NCBI RefSeq assembly: GCF_019320115.1
Contig: NC_089587.1
Coordinates: forward strand, 108,549,158-108,613,157
DNA: 64,000 nucleotides
DNA from: Miscanthus floridulus
Lineage: Eukaryota; Streptophyta; Magnoliopsida; Poales; Poaceae
Direction: 5' to 3'
The notes below the pieces were generated by a model. It had not been told where the DNA came from, ran no database searches, and saw nothing but the letters and a program-made list of their open reading frames with translations. Shown here piece after piece: positions 33,758 through 45,254 of this stretch (within the stretch, counting starts at the first letter, position 1; the number at the start of each line of letters is the position of its first letter). The position numbers were made by a program, and so were the translations under genes.

Positions 33758-35839
33758 AGAGCAATGTTCTCTTTGTTCTTCGGCCAAGGCCTTGTTCAAA
33801 GAGTCCACCTCACTTCTCTCTAACTCAAGAGCTTCCTTGCAGCCAATATACATCTTTTCAGTTTCCTCAAGATAATCATCTCTATCGGCTAGCTCGACTT
33901 TGACACTTTCTAGTTCCTCCATTAGATTCATGATGAAGAGCTTGGTTTTAGAATCTAACTTTTTAGTCAATTTAACATATTTCTCAACATCACTAGTATT
34001 ATCATCACTAGAATCACTAAGTTCACTACTAGAGATGTCACTAGGGGGTGGAGGAGATTTAGCTCTTCGTTTTACCTTCTCACCCTTTGCCATAAGACAA
34101 ACATGAGTGGAGCGGTGGTCATCATCATCGGACATGTTGTTGAAGAGCCTTGATGTAGAGGATGGCTTTTGAATAGCCACGGTTGCAATCTTCACATCCT
34201 CTTCACTTGACTCTATAGTTGAGTCCCACTCATGCCCAATGTGTGCCTCTCCCATTTGCTTGTATCTCTTTTTGTGCTCATGCTTGCCCTCATTGTTGTC
34301 CCTCTTGTATTTGTTCTCTTTCTTGTCATAAGGACACTTAGCAATGAAGTGCTCCATGCTGCCACAATTGTAGCAAGTCCTCTTCTTCTTGTTTGGGAAC
34401 CTTCTTTGCACTATTTTGTACCCATTCTTTTTCAACCCCTTGTGATAGCTCTTCATGAACAAAGCCATGTCATCAATCTTCATATAATCAGCCCCATCAT
34501 CTTCATCTTCACTTGAGGATGAACTTGGATCATCATTTTGTGGAGTTGACTTGATTTCCTTGGGTTGACTTGTTGATGCTTGCTTGCTGCCCTTTACCTT
34601 GTTGGAGATGCCTTGATTGCTTGATTTGTTGGCCTTGAGAGCTACTTCCTTGATCTTCATGCCTTCTAGCTTGGCTTGCAACTCACCAAGTCTTCTCCTC
34701 TCATTAGCTTCTTCTCTTTGCATGTCAAATGTCAACAATCTTCCAAGCACATCATTAGGTGTGAAGTGCTCAAACTTCTTCTTATCCCTAATCAAAGTGA
34801 CTACGGTCTCATTTCTTGGTGAGTAGGCCTCCAACATAACCTTCACCACTTTGTGATCATCAAGCTCATCACACCCATAGCCTCTAATCTTGCCCACCAA
34901 GGTCATTAATCTATCAAACATCTCTTGTGGCCCCTCTCCATCTACAATCACGAACCTATTGAGCTTGGCCATCAACAAATCAATCTTTGCTTTCCTCACT
35001 TTATCTACACCTTCATGTGCTAGATGCAAAGTGTCCCAAATCTGTTTTGCAACATTGACATTCATCACTCGGTTGTACTCATTTCCATCCAAGGCACTAA
35101 GGAGAATACTTGTGGCTTGGCCATTGAGATGGACAACAGCTAGCTCTTCATTTGTTGGCGCTTCGAGATCTTCCGGTGGCTGCAATCCATTCACCACAAT
35201 CTCCCAAAGACCAGGGTGAAGACCTACAAGATAGGCACTCATCAAGTGCTTCCACTTGGCAAAGTTTGTCCCATCAAAATGAGGCAACTTTCCCGCGGGT
35301 ACATTGACAAAGGACCTTTTGTTATGGTTAGACAAATAAGAATAATTAAAGGATACGGTGGCATATTTGTTCTTGTTATTGTTGCTGCCCTTGTCCTTGT
35401 TATCCTTCTTTTTGTCCTTGCTCTTCACCTCCTTGCTATCTTTTGAAGCATGGTATGACACATCATCAACTCCATCGTCCGAGCTACTAGAGAGCTCACT
35501 AGATGATGCATCATACTCATTCTTCTCTTGCCCTTGAGTTTTTGCTGCCATTCTCTTAGCTCTTGCCTCTCTTGTGATTCTTCTTTCTTCTTTTCTTTTC
35601 TTCTTGTCTTTGAGACGCTGCTCTTCCTTCTTCTTTTCTCTAGCTTCTTTTGTCGAGATCTTTGCGGCTTTTCTTTCTTTTCTTGCCTTTCTTCTTTCGG
35701 CATTAGTGGTCTTGGGTTCTTTGATGGTGGCATCACTTGTTGTGGACATGGACAGCTCACTGCTGCTGCCGACATCCTCAACGTGCACACCACTTGAGTC
35801 CGCAACGCGAACGTTCTTCGAACCTTCTCCTTCTTCCAT
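33758..35839 (-). pseudogene. Element C gag, long and open, 3'-truncated by deletion
   Basis: An open frame of about 690 residues from ATG 35839. It has a lysine/arginine-rich coiled N-terminus (residues 45-100) and a copia gag domain (LPHFDGTNFAKWKHLMSAYL, about residues 185-320). A CCHC zinc knuckle CYNCGSMEHFIAKC lies near residue 500, then a coiled-coil tail ending at LNKALAEEQREH. Gag packages RNA in cytoplasmic virus-like particles. At about 33757 the tail runs into integrase sequence in another frame and stops at 33716. The fully open frame over 2 kb indicates that this copy is rather young or was recently selected. Confidence 0.93.
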
Positions 35840-35871
35840 ACTTCACGCGGTGAAGCGTATGCAAAGCAACC

Positions 35872-35885
35872 TCGCTCTAATACCA
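35872..35885 (-). other. Primer-binding site (tRNA-iMet) of element C
   Basis: On the minus strand TGGTATTAGAGCGAGG follows the LTR end after a two-base spacer, one mismatch from the classic TGGTATCAGAGC site. Confidence 0.85.
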
Positions 35886-35887
35886 CT

Positions 35888-37095
35888 TGTAGGATCTACA
35901 GGAAGATAAAGAAGGCCTAGAGGGGGGGTGAATAGGCCTGTAAAAATTCAACTCAAAACTCTGTTAGAACAGAGGGCGGCACTGCCGCTCTACAAAAAAT
36001 AATCTAACACAGTTGAGATTTAACAGATATGAACCTGACCCCACTAGCTGCTTAATCCTACAATATAACTTCAAGATCCAGTTCGAAGACTGGATACCAC
36101 AGAAACTTCACACAAATGTGAATCGAGCAACTAAACCCTAACAACAGCTAGCAACAAAGTAAACAGCAAGTATAATAAAGACGAAGCATGCAAGACACAA
36201 GATTTATTCCGTGGTTCAGCTCACCACTAAGGTTTGCCTAAGTCCACGTTGTTGAGGAAGCCACAAAAGGCTTGAGCTTGCCACAAAGGCTTACCTTACC
36301 CTCGTTCTCAAATCAAGAGAGTGAACTCTTGAAGTGAGGGGTGATTTCTTAGCTTTTGAATGAGGTTACAAACCTCCCAAGGCTGCCACACAAGTTAGCA
36401 AGCACAAGGGCGATGCCTAGCAGGCTAGGAGCAAGCTCCAAGAGTAACAAACCCTAGAACCGCCGGCCAAACGTGAACCAAATGCTTTTAGACTTTGGGA
36501 ATCAGTGGATCTAATCTCCAATCGAGTTTTGTTGCCTTTTCTCTTAAGTTTTGATGGTTGGAATCAAGGATTTGCTTGAGGAATGGAGGAGCAACAATGG
36601 AGGAGAGAGGGTGAGCTTTGGTTCTGTTTTTCTCGAGCAGAATGACTTAGTGGAGAAGATGACTGTTGTGGGCCAGGCCTGAGGGGTATAAATACCCCCG
36701 AGTCCAACGGTCGGTTAAGGGCGGCACTGCCGCTCTTAACAGGGCGGCACTGCTGCCCTAGCCAAAACTGGTAACATGATCTGAAATTTGGTTGGCTGTT
36801 TTGACTAGATGAGATGATGTAGATCTATGAATTTGAGCATCTGGTTCAACAGTTGACCAACTGTCCTAAAATCCCTCTTAATAGTATGGCTTTCCCTAAA
36901 CTCAAATTCAAAACATAAAAGAATTTAAACCTCTTTTGAGCTGGGTCTAGCCACCTTTCTTAATTAGGACACCTGTAACATGTACATCATCCTCATTCTT
37001 TGATTCCCTGCTTGTCATCTTGATAAACCTCATTAGTCCTCTAATTTAGTGGTCATCAATGCCAAAACCCACAATAGGGCTTGATTGCACTTACA
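35888..37095 (-). repeat. Complete 5' LTR of element C
   Basis: 1208 bp from TGTAGGATCTACAGG to GCACTTACA. It carries several GGGCGGCACTGCCGCTC-type repeats (35968-35992, 36717-36765) and the perfect palindrome GGGGTATAAATACCCC near 36684-36699. The flanking bases after it are cagag against tagag at the solo copy, one transition in the target duplication. Confidence 0.92.
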
Positions 37096-37100
37096 CAGAG

Positions 37101-38447
37101 CCATGGGAGAAAACGCAGATGAGCCCCAGTGGCCCTCGCTCGACCCGCTCAGAAGCAAAAAGGGTCATCTTGACCTTCCGGTTCGATCCTAACCTCGAGC
37201 CAAGCCCACAGAATATCCATCGAGGGAAGCCCAGTGGGCCACCTGAGTTGGTCTCTAGAATGACTCGGGCATCTATCGGGAGGTGGGTTAAGGAGCAGTG
37301 GAATGCTACATGAGGGCTATGCCGACCCCGTCATGAACGATGGACCCGGATTCCACTCGGACATGCCTATTAGTGAGCTCATCGAGCGCAACACTCGAGC
37401 CATCGAGGCAAGTGTCGTTAGTTCAACCCCTCCGGTTGCGGAAACCGCGAATGGGGTGACGCATAAAATTTTGCTGACCCCTACCGAGCCCAATGGGGCT
37501 TGGGGGCTTGAGCCGCCGGACCCCAACTCGAGAATCCGACCGACTGAGGTTCGAAGGCCAGCCCGCGAAGGGCTCGAGGCCACCTCATGTCAAACAGAGC
37601 TAGGGGAGAAAACACATATGAGCCCCTAGCAGACTTTTCCCAACCCTCTCAGAAGCAGATAGGGTCATCTAGACCTTCTCATTCGATCCTAACCTCGAGC
37701 CATGCCCATAGAATCTCCATCAAGGGGAGTCCAACGGGCCACCTGAGTCGGCCTCTAGAACGACTCAGGCATCTACCGAGAGGCAGGTTAAGGAGCAGTG
37801 GAATGCCACATGAGGGCTATGCCGACCCCATCTCGAACGATAGACCCAGATTCCACTTGGACATGCCTGTTAGCGAGCTCACCGAGCGCGTCACTCGAGC
37901 CATTGAGGCAAGTGATGTTAGCTCAACCCCTCCGGTTGCGAAAACCACGGATGGGGTGATGATCACAAAGATGAGCCAACAATCGACTGGACCCCCACTA
38001 TGCGTGAGGGCTCAAGGAAAGTTGGACTTGCAAGGAGACTGAATGCGTGATCGTAGAACGATGGCTTAGATCCTAGGGAGCGGGTACATATGAAAACTAA
38101 GAATAATGTTTCTAAAACAAGAGACACTTTCTCCTACTAGTTTCACTATCCTCTCCTCGATCTCTAAGTGACACCTGACACCAGCAATGGTAAGGGGTCG
38201 GGCCTCACTCAGGGGCTGGTAAGGGTGTATATATATACCCTTTCTGAAATAGTCGCCGTGCCCGACCCTTTCTCATGATTAAAACCTAGAGTTTGCGAAA
38301 ACGAACGCCAAACAAAATTGGTTGAATTGCAAGAAACCTACACCCCAGCGGCTACGGTGCTCTTGCTTACTAGTGTGACTAGAGTTTTCTCGCCCGCACC
38401 CTAAACTCTATGGTCTTAACAATAGGAAGGGTCAGAACGCATTAAAC
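37101..38447 (+). repeat. Duplicated block of element B 3' region, copy 2
   Basis: Colinear with 21265-22610. It continues without a break into the rest of element B (38448 onwards), so this is the original right-hand continuation, whereas copy 1 ends at the duplication breakpoint. Confidence 0.88.
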
Positions 38448-38579
38448 CCTTTTTACACATAAAAGGGAGAAAGAACAGACTTGTTCAAACGAAACAAAAT
38501 AACAAGCTTGTTTAAACACAAGGGTCAGAACTTGTCCGCTTATTACAAAAATGACTGCCCGACCAATTTAACTAACTAG

Positions 38580-41500
38580 CCTGTCCGAGGGAGAACTATG
38601 CCTTCAATCCTGTCCGCCAGGTCCTGCGAAAGCGGAGCCACCACCGTTTCCATCTCCTTCAGCTCGTGGACTTCATAACCGGGCGCGTAGGCATGGCTCA
38701 TCGCGTCCAGATCGATGTTGTCTCCATAATGAGAATGAGCAACCATGAAGGACTGATTTACCCCAGCGCGAAGGGCATTCCTCTCGAGCTAGCGCACCCG
38801 AGCCATGATCTTGACAACACGAGCCATGAGTGAGCTAGTCCCCTCCGACCGCACCACCTCAAGGTCATCACAGACCACTCCGAGTGCGGCGCTCCTGATA
38901 CCTAGCTCGTCACTCTCCGCTTGAAGTTTTCTCCTTTCCTCGGTGAGATCCATAGCCAGCCCGGTAGAAACACTCTTGGCCTCTAGCTTCTAGATCATCT
39001 CCTTTTGAGCTTGGCCTAGAGGGAGCCAACCTTCTATTGTGTGTCATCACGCTCTTGGCAGGCCTAGTCAAGCTCTCAAAAAAACTGGCCGCGCTCCTCG
39101 CAAGCCGCGCCGCATTTTGAGTGGAGCCTCTCCGCGGTTTGGATTAGCCCATCCTGCTCCTTACATAGCCGAGCGACCACCATGGCATCCAGGCTCGCCT
39201 TTTTCTCTAGGGCCACGAGCTTCCTCTCGGCCCCCAGCTTTAGATCCCTTTCTTTCTCAACCTTGCCTAGAAGGTCAAGAATCCGCTGGTGGGTTTCGAC
39301 GTCCTTCTAGAGCAACTCATCCCGCTCCTTCCTAACCCTAGTGGCTACATCGTCATCCTTCCACGACCTCACTAATAGGGCCTCGAATGCCTTCTCAGCT
39401 TTGTTAGCATCCTGATAGGCCTCGGCCACCTGCGACTGAAGATTGGCCGCTACTCGGCAAGGGGAGATAGCTCCACCACTCTCTACTAGTGCGGCAACGA
39501 GCTGAGCCATCACCTCCCCACGTAGCTGTGCCTCCTCGACAAGGTGGTCCTAGGCTTCCTTCTATTGACGAAGGAACTGAGATTTCCCCTGGCTGTGAGC
39601 TATAAGGGACTACAGCGAGACGATGGTCAGAATACAAAAAGCATATAGAGGAAGAGAAGGGCAAGAAGCAGGACCAAACAATACTTGGTTGGAGGGAACA
39701 ACAATGTCACGCAATACGGCCATGGTGTGGTCCTAGGCTTCGATCAAGGATGCGATCCCTACATCAAGGCTCTCCCACTCCATAACCTCTGTGGCGTCGT
39801 CAAGGGTAAAAAGCATCGACGCCGGATCCTACAGATCCATCCACTAGAATAGGGGCTCGTCCCATGCGGGTGAGCCACTGCCCACTAATGTTAGGGTCAG
39901 GGATGACTCCCCATTGGCCCCAAGCACCATCCACCCCTCTCGCCGTGATGTCCCTACTAGGACGACCCCTTCGGCGATAAAAGGGGTTAGCGGTGCGAAC
40001 GTGATCCTCTCTCCCAGCACCATGGCTCCCAGGGACCTCTCGGCCACGTCCCTCTCCATCTAGCTCAGCCAAGTGCCATCGCTTGGTCCACCAATGGCAC
40101 GGGTCACACTAATGCCTCAGGCGATGCTGCGGTTGCGCCCACCACGGTCGGCGCCACGAGCGTGGTCGGTAGCCCCATCCACCCCACCATCGGCAGCGGT
40201 ATCACGGCCATCACTAGTAGCTTCATGACCTCTGAAGGTGCCCCGTGGATGCCCACATCCGCCTATCCCACCAAGGGCATCGGTGCCATCGTGGGCGGTG
40301 CCTGACTGGCCGACGACACGGTCACACTGGTGCTGCTCCCGCCCAAAACAGGTGTGATGCCAGCCGACGGCCACCGCCCTAACTAGAGGGTGATGCTCTT
40401 CTTCGGCGCCAACGCCAAAGGATTCCACTGCCTGCCAATGCTACAAAGGACGAAAAACATAAGTCACGATAAAATCTAACTAAAACATGAAACAACAGAG
40501 GAATTGATGACTCGCCTCGGCGCTGTCGGGCGGTAGACACGTTTGGGGGATGAACCCCCTGACCCTTGCTTCGCCTGCCCCCTGCTCCTAGGCAGATGGG
40601 CCCACCCTGGGTAGCTCCTGGGGCACGTTGGCAGAACGCCCTGCTCCCCTTGGCTCTTGGGGCGTGACGGTGGAGCCACCCACCACCAATGGCGCCTCGG
40701 GCGCGACGGTAGAGCCACCCAATTCTATTGGCTCCTAGGGCAGGCCGATGGTACGTTCTGCCTCTGCCGGCTCCCTAGACGTACCCTCCCCTCCATGGGA
40801 CGGGAAGGGTCCAGACGCCTATAAGGACAAACCGATGCTTATCAATGCATCCTTGTTCTCCAGGTTGTCCCACTTGATATCATTGGCAACCATTTCTTCT
40901 TCCTCCATCACCTCATCATCGTCATCATTGTTGTCAGTGTCCTCCCCTTGTTCCCGCACCCACAGTTTTTGCCGCTTCTTCCTCTTCTTGTCCTCCTTCG
41001 CCTTCCTCAGTTGCTCGCCATCGGCGCAATTCACCGCCCTCATGGCCAAATCCCTCGGTAGTGGAGTTGGGTGATCCATGAGGATGAGGTCCCTCGGCTG
41101 GTCTCGCCCCTCTCAAAGTTAGTCCCATGGGGTCGAGAAATCAATAGAAGAGAAGGCAAGAGAAAGGGAAACTTACGAAGACAACATAGCCTGGCTCCGG
41201 CCACATCAGAGGATGCCCTAGCACCGGGTAGACAAAGTCAAGGGTGGCACCCGCGTCATCCTGCAAAGGCTCCATCACCTCCTTGATGCGTTGCGCGATC
41301 TCAGAGTTGGGGGGTGTTCCCTCGGCGAGTGTCGTTCCGTCGAACGATGCCTCGGGCGCCATCATGTATAGCAGGAGCGCGCGCGTCATCAACGGCGCCA
41401 CCCTCCTCACGTGGTAAGCCCCGATGACGCTTGACCCTTTTAGGCCATTCTCCTTCAAGATGTGGATGGCGGCGATGTGGTCTTGGATCTTCATATTGTC

Positions 41501-42055
41501 CTTCTCTAGGATACCCCACTTCCTCCACTACTCTAGGGCCTCTTCGATCAGGCGCCTAGTGAACTCCGACAGAGGGGCAACAGCGTCATTCTTGAGGTAG
41601 AACCACTATGAGTGCCACCCCTTGATGGATGTCGAGAGCTGCATGGATGGGTACTTGCCGACCTGATTATTCCAAAGTTGGATGCCAACGCACCCCATTG
41701 GCATGTGCAGCTCCTGCCTACCGCCCTTCTCCCTCTTCCTCTAGAGGTTGATAGTGAAGAAATACCTCCACAAGTCGAAGTGGGGGCTGATCCCTAGGAA
41801 TCCTTCACACAGCACGACGAACGCCGCCATTTGCTGGATCCTATTGGGATTGAGATGTTGTAGCTCAATCTTGTAGAAGTACAGCAGCCTCTGGAGGAAT
41901 TTGTCGACGGGGGTTGCGAGCCCATGCTCATGGAAGTGGGTGAACGACACCACGTACCCATCGAGCGGCGACAGCAAACCCTCATCGTTGGGTAGCAACC
42001 ACTCCTCAGCCAAGGTCCGTGCGCAGAGAAGACCACGACAGACGAGGCCCTCCAT
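38580..42055 (-). pseudogene. Antisense extra gene of element B (gypsy-type 'transposase' domain plus coiled coil)
   Basis: A minus-strand gene between pol and the 3' LTR, opposite to gag-pol. The first exon (42055 to about 41177) begins MEGLVCRGLLCART. It has the hallmark of the domain annotated as putative gypsy-type transposon (PF04195): LQRLLYFYKIELQHLNPN, VLCEGFLGISPHFDLWRYF, then KGWHS-stop-WFYLKNDAVAPL. TAG codons at 41741-41743, 41606-41608 and 41528-41530 all replace expected glutamines in the same frame. A donor GTAAGT at 41171-41176 suggests an intron; the next part (40819-41079) is basic then acidic (KKRKKRQKLW, DNNDDDDE). The tail (38580-39515) is Ala/Glu/Arg-rich and looks like a coiled coil. 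Such antisense ORFs are known in Tat-lineage elements; function unknown. Confidence 0.72.
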
Positions 42056-42060
42056 GCGCT

Positions 42061-43156
42061 AAAAGGTAATGTCAGAACAGCACCACAGATCCATTGTAGG
42101 TGGGAGTGGATGGATGCGAGCTCAACGGCGGCGGAGATGCAGAGGCCGGAAACCTAAGCATTGGCAGCGGCGGTGTGGTTGCAGAGGTAAGGATGCAGGC
42201 GTGCGTATAAAACACGGAGGGCTAACCCTTTGGTTTTACAGGGGCGATGGGTGCAAAGAAACCAACCGCCCGCCTAGAACTTCGTGCCTACCATGACCTA
42301 TCACCATGTCTCATCGTGGGGCGTGCGCACGCAACCTATGGCCATCCCCTTGGAAAACGCGCCGAACATTTTACCTCCCCAAATGGGCCATGACCCATCA
42401 CAGGTAAGAGGGATACGGAGCTAAAAATGCTCCTACAGCCCGTCTAGACCCAGGAGTTCGAAGGTTGGCCCACCGATGGGTTCGATGACCGCTCTGGGCA
42501 CCTTTAGAGTGAGGGGTGGAAAGGGATGGACCTGCTAGTGGCCAGTACCCTGGCGCTCGAGCGCCGTGAGCATCCCGGCCTATGTTCGAGTCATGGCCAG
42601 ATACGATCCATGATTTTTCCTCAAAGAAAGGCAGAGAGCCAGGCCTGAGAACTATATGGATTGACCGCAGATAATCTGGAGTCGGTCACCAGCTGACCCA
42701 AGCTAGACCCCCACGAATGGGATGCCAGGGCCCTACTCGAACTAACCCATTAACAGATCACCAAGCACCATGGTTCGTCCGTAGAGGGAAATCATGGCAC
42801 GGCTCAGCCCCTCTATTTTGATTAGAAAAATGCTTGAGAGAAGATGATCACAAAGATAGGCCGACCCTCAACTGGACCCCTGCTATGGGTGGGGGCTCGA
42901 GGAAAGTTGGACTCTCAAGGAGACCGAACGCGCGATCGCAGAACGATAGACCCCCGTAGGGGTCAGAAATAGGAAAGACCTTTTTCAACCCACCAAATCT
43001 CACAAGTATACCCTCGAGGGGTCCGATCAAGACGAAAGGGAATCACTGTCCCCAAGACACATTATGGGCGACAAAAGAAGGCCAAGGCCCTCAGAGTCCT
43101 CCCGTTCGAAAAAACTCCGAAAGAGTATTCTACTCCTCCTCAGGCTCGGAGGCTAC
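42061..43156 (+). other. Element B sequence between the antisense gene and the 3' LTR
   Basis: No recognisable gene. On the minus strand it would hold the promoter and leader of the antisense gene. The last bases before the LTR (GGCTCGGAGGCTAC) are the candidate polypurine tract. Confidence 0.5.
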
Positions 43157-44353
43157 TGTCGAGGACCAATACTAGGGTATCCGAAGAGAAGGAGTTAATG
43201 GTCATCAACATTGATTTATCCGAGCAGTCAAGAGCGCGACTATAGCTCCAACCAACCCACCGGTGCGCGGGCTTCGCCTCGCTTGACCTCTGTGGGCGGG
43301 CTCCACCTCCCCCGACCTTGATGCCATGATCTTCATCTTGCTCGACCTCTGGGGCGAGCTCTGCCTTTCCTGACCTCGAGGCCATGAGCTCCACCTCGCC
43401 CGACCTCTAGGGGCGGGCTCTACCTCGTCCGACCCAGAGGCCACGAGCTCCGCCTCACCCGACATCTGGGGGCGGGCTCCGTCTCGCCCGACCCCAAGGC
43501 CATGGGCTCTGCCTCGCCTGACCTCTAGGGGCGGGCTCCATCTCGCCTAACCCCAAGGCCGCAGGCTTCGCCTCGTCCGACGGGGACCATACCACCGCCA
43601 ACCACTCCAGGTCCAAGCGTATTTGTCTGCGTCAAAACTCTGACACCAAGGAAGAGACCAGCATGCTTCGATGTAACCCATGGCCATGACGGGCCGTACC
43701 TGAGGATTCACATCAAAAATAGCGTCGGGCGTACCAGTGTTGTTCTACCTAACCCTCGTACGAACACTGACAGACGCGTTAATTCACCAAGACGTCTGCT
43801 GGGATGAAATGGACCGCCATGACCGGCAGACGACACCTGCGCATGGCGTTAGTGACGAATAGAGCCATGACGTGAAGACGTCCCTGTTGATGTCTACAAG
43901 GTCGGTGGGACCTGCATGAAGGAGAAGAAGGACCCAGCGACCCTGAAAGCCATCTTCTCTCTCTCGTTCTTCTCTTTTCCTCTGCTGGAACCCACAATTT
44001 TCCTTGGCCTATAAAAGGAAAAGCAGGACGTCCCATGAAGGAGGCCGATCCAATCCAACCCGATAGATCTAGATTCACACAAGAGCACGGCATGAGCACA
44101 CAGCTGAGCAACAACCGAGTTCTTAGCACCCGCTCACTCCTTCCATTAGAGACTTGGGATCCTTTCCCTCTCTCACCTGTTTGTAACCCCTACTATAAAC
44201 TTTCAGTGCTATTAACACAAGCAGCAGTGACAAACTGGACGTAGGGACTTTCTGCCCGAACCAGTATAAACATCGTGTCCTCTAAGCACACCATCCGAGC
44301 TAGACACACAATACTAGAAATTTACTCGTCGGTGGTAACTCGAAACATCGACA
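43157..44353 (+). repeat. 3' LTR of element B
   Basis: TGTCGAGGACC...CATCGACA, 1197 bp, colinear with 9986-11179, with the same GC-rich direct-repeat block (43258-43590) and a TATA box at 44009-44018. Followed by the ctatc duplication. Confidence 0.92.
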
Positions 44354-44358
44354 CTATC

Positions 44359-44847
44359 GGTTGCTCGGCGCATCCTTTATAGAGCGGTTGCACCTGTGAC
44401 TCCCAACAGCCCAAAACAGGTTGGGTGCAAAGCAGCATATGCCATCGTCCGGTAGCCAGACATCAGTCCAGAAGCACGCGGTCGTGCCATCACCCACCTA
44501 GAAGGTAACCGACGCCCGGAACATGAGGTCGACAGTGTGCTCCGCCTTGGATGGCAAGAGCGCCCAAGCTATGTCAGGCTTAGTCCATCGTAACCACTCC
44601 CAGCGTAGGCAGAGCGCGAAGCCGAGGATCCTGAGGTTAGGTAGACCTAGGCCACCATAGTCCTTCGGCGAGCACACAACGGCCAAGCAACCCTGCATTT
44701 CCACCCGGTGACAGAGTCAGTGCCGGCCCAGAGGAAGGCGCGCCGTCTCTTGTCAATTTCCCCGGTCGCCCAAGACAATAGAGCGCAGCAAATAGAGACG
44801 TGAATCGGGATCGCGGAGAGGGTCGTTTGTGTCAAAGTAGCCCTCCC
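44359..44847 (-). pseudogene. LINE ORF2 fragment 3 of 4
   Basis: Minus-strand piece joining the reverse transcriptase (49463-51441) to the C-terminal zf-RVT region (9221-9980). It reads TNVGRATLTQTTLSAIPIHV, then RRRAFLWAGTDSVTGWKCRV, GGLGLPNLRILGFALCLRW and CFWTDVWLPDDG, the standard order of L1-type ORF2 after the palm domain. One TAG near 44499 and one frameshift near 44690 disrupt it. It continues seamlessly on the other side of element B, which confirms the single insertion. Confidence 0.88.
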
Positions 44848-44856
44848 TACATTGGT

Positions 44857-45106
44857 GAATTTTTTTATTTTTAACACTTTTTGTAAACTAATTTTAAATC
44901 TAACACTGTTTTTTTCAAAACTAACACTTTTGGCCACACCTATTGCCATGGCATGGCGAAACGCCTGTGCTGCGCCATGTATGGTGGCGCGGCAGGAGGA
45001 TGACATGGCGACGACCGGGGCTGCTGACCGGTGACGTGGCAGGGTCTATCGCGCCACCGATCTAGGTGCGGCAATGTCGCGCCACGACGCATGGCGCGGT
45101 AGGACC
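44857..45106. repeat. Left terminal inverted repeat of MULE 1
   Basis: Begins GAATTTTTTTATTTTTAAC, then a GC-rich part (GCCATGGCATGGCGAAACG...). It pairs with the complement of 48949-49453 outside the inserted MITE. Confidence 0.85.
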
Positions 45107-45254
45107 AAATAAATATCGCGAGCGAGCCCGCCCGCACGCACGCCACGCAGCACCCCGCTGCGTAGCACTCGCGCCAGCCGCGCCACGAACGCCGACGCGT
45201 CACGGCCGCCCGGTCATATCAAGGTACCTCCCTCTCGATTTTATGTTATTATGA

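Larger units (their letters stand above)
22611..37095 (-). mobile_element. SIRE/Maximus-type copia element C (3' LTR truncated)
   Basis: A minus-strand copia element with a complete 5' LTR (35888-37095), an initiator-Met primer site, gag fused to a pol lacking protease, an extra ORF, a polypurine tract and a 3' LTR that lost its distal 577 bp. The 3' LTR is further split by a 4.4-kb solo LTR (22806-27223). The integrase-RT-RNase H order defines copia; the extra ORF after pol and long LTRs point to the SIRE/Maximus lineage. GGGCGGCACTGCCGCCC-type microrepeats are scattered through LTRs and interior. Confidence 0.9.
9986..44353 (+). mobile_element. Tat-type Ty3-gypsy element B, 34.4 kb including nested insertions
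   Basis: Two 1.19-kb LTRs (9986-11179 and 43157-44353) in direct orientation are flanked by the 5-bp duplication ctatc (9981-9985 and 44354-44358). The duplication and the LINE frame on either side prove that everything between is one insertion. After removal of nested material it is a plus-strand Tat/Retand-type gypsy element: gag, a pol remnant with two RNase H-related parts and integrase, a long repeat-rich 3' region and an antisense extra gene. It lacks protease and most of reverse transcriptase, so it is non-autonomous. Nested inside are a 3.9-kb LTR element, a copia element partly duplicated, and a 4.4-kb solo LTR. Confidence 0.9.

Noticed and set aside
34890..35909. Plus-strand frames opposite copia gag
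   Set aside because: Shadows of the well-supported minus-strand gag frame.
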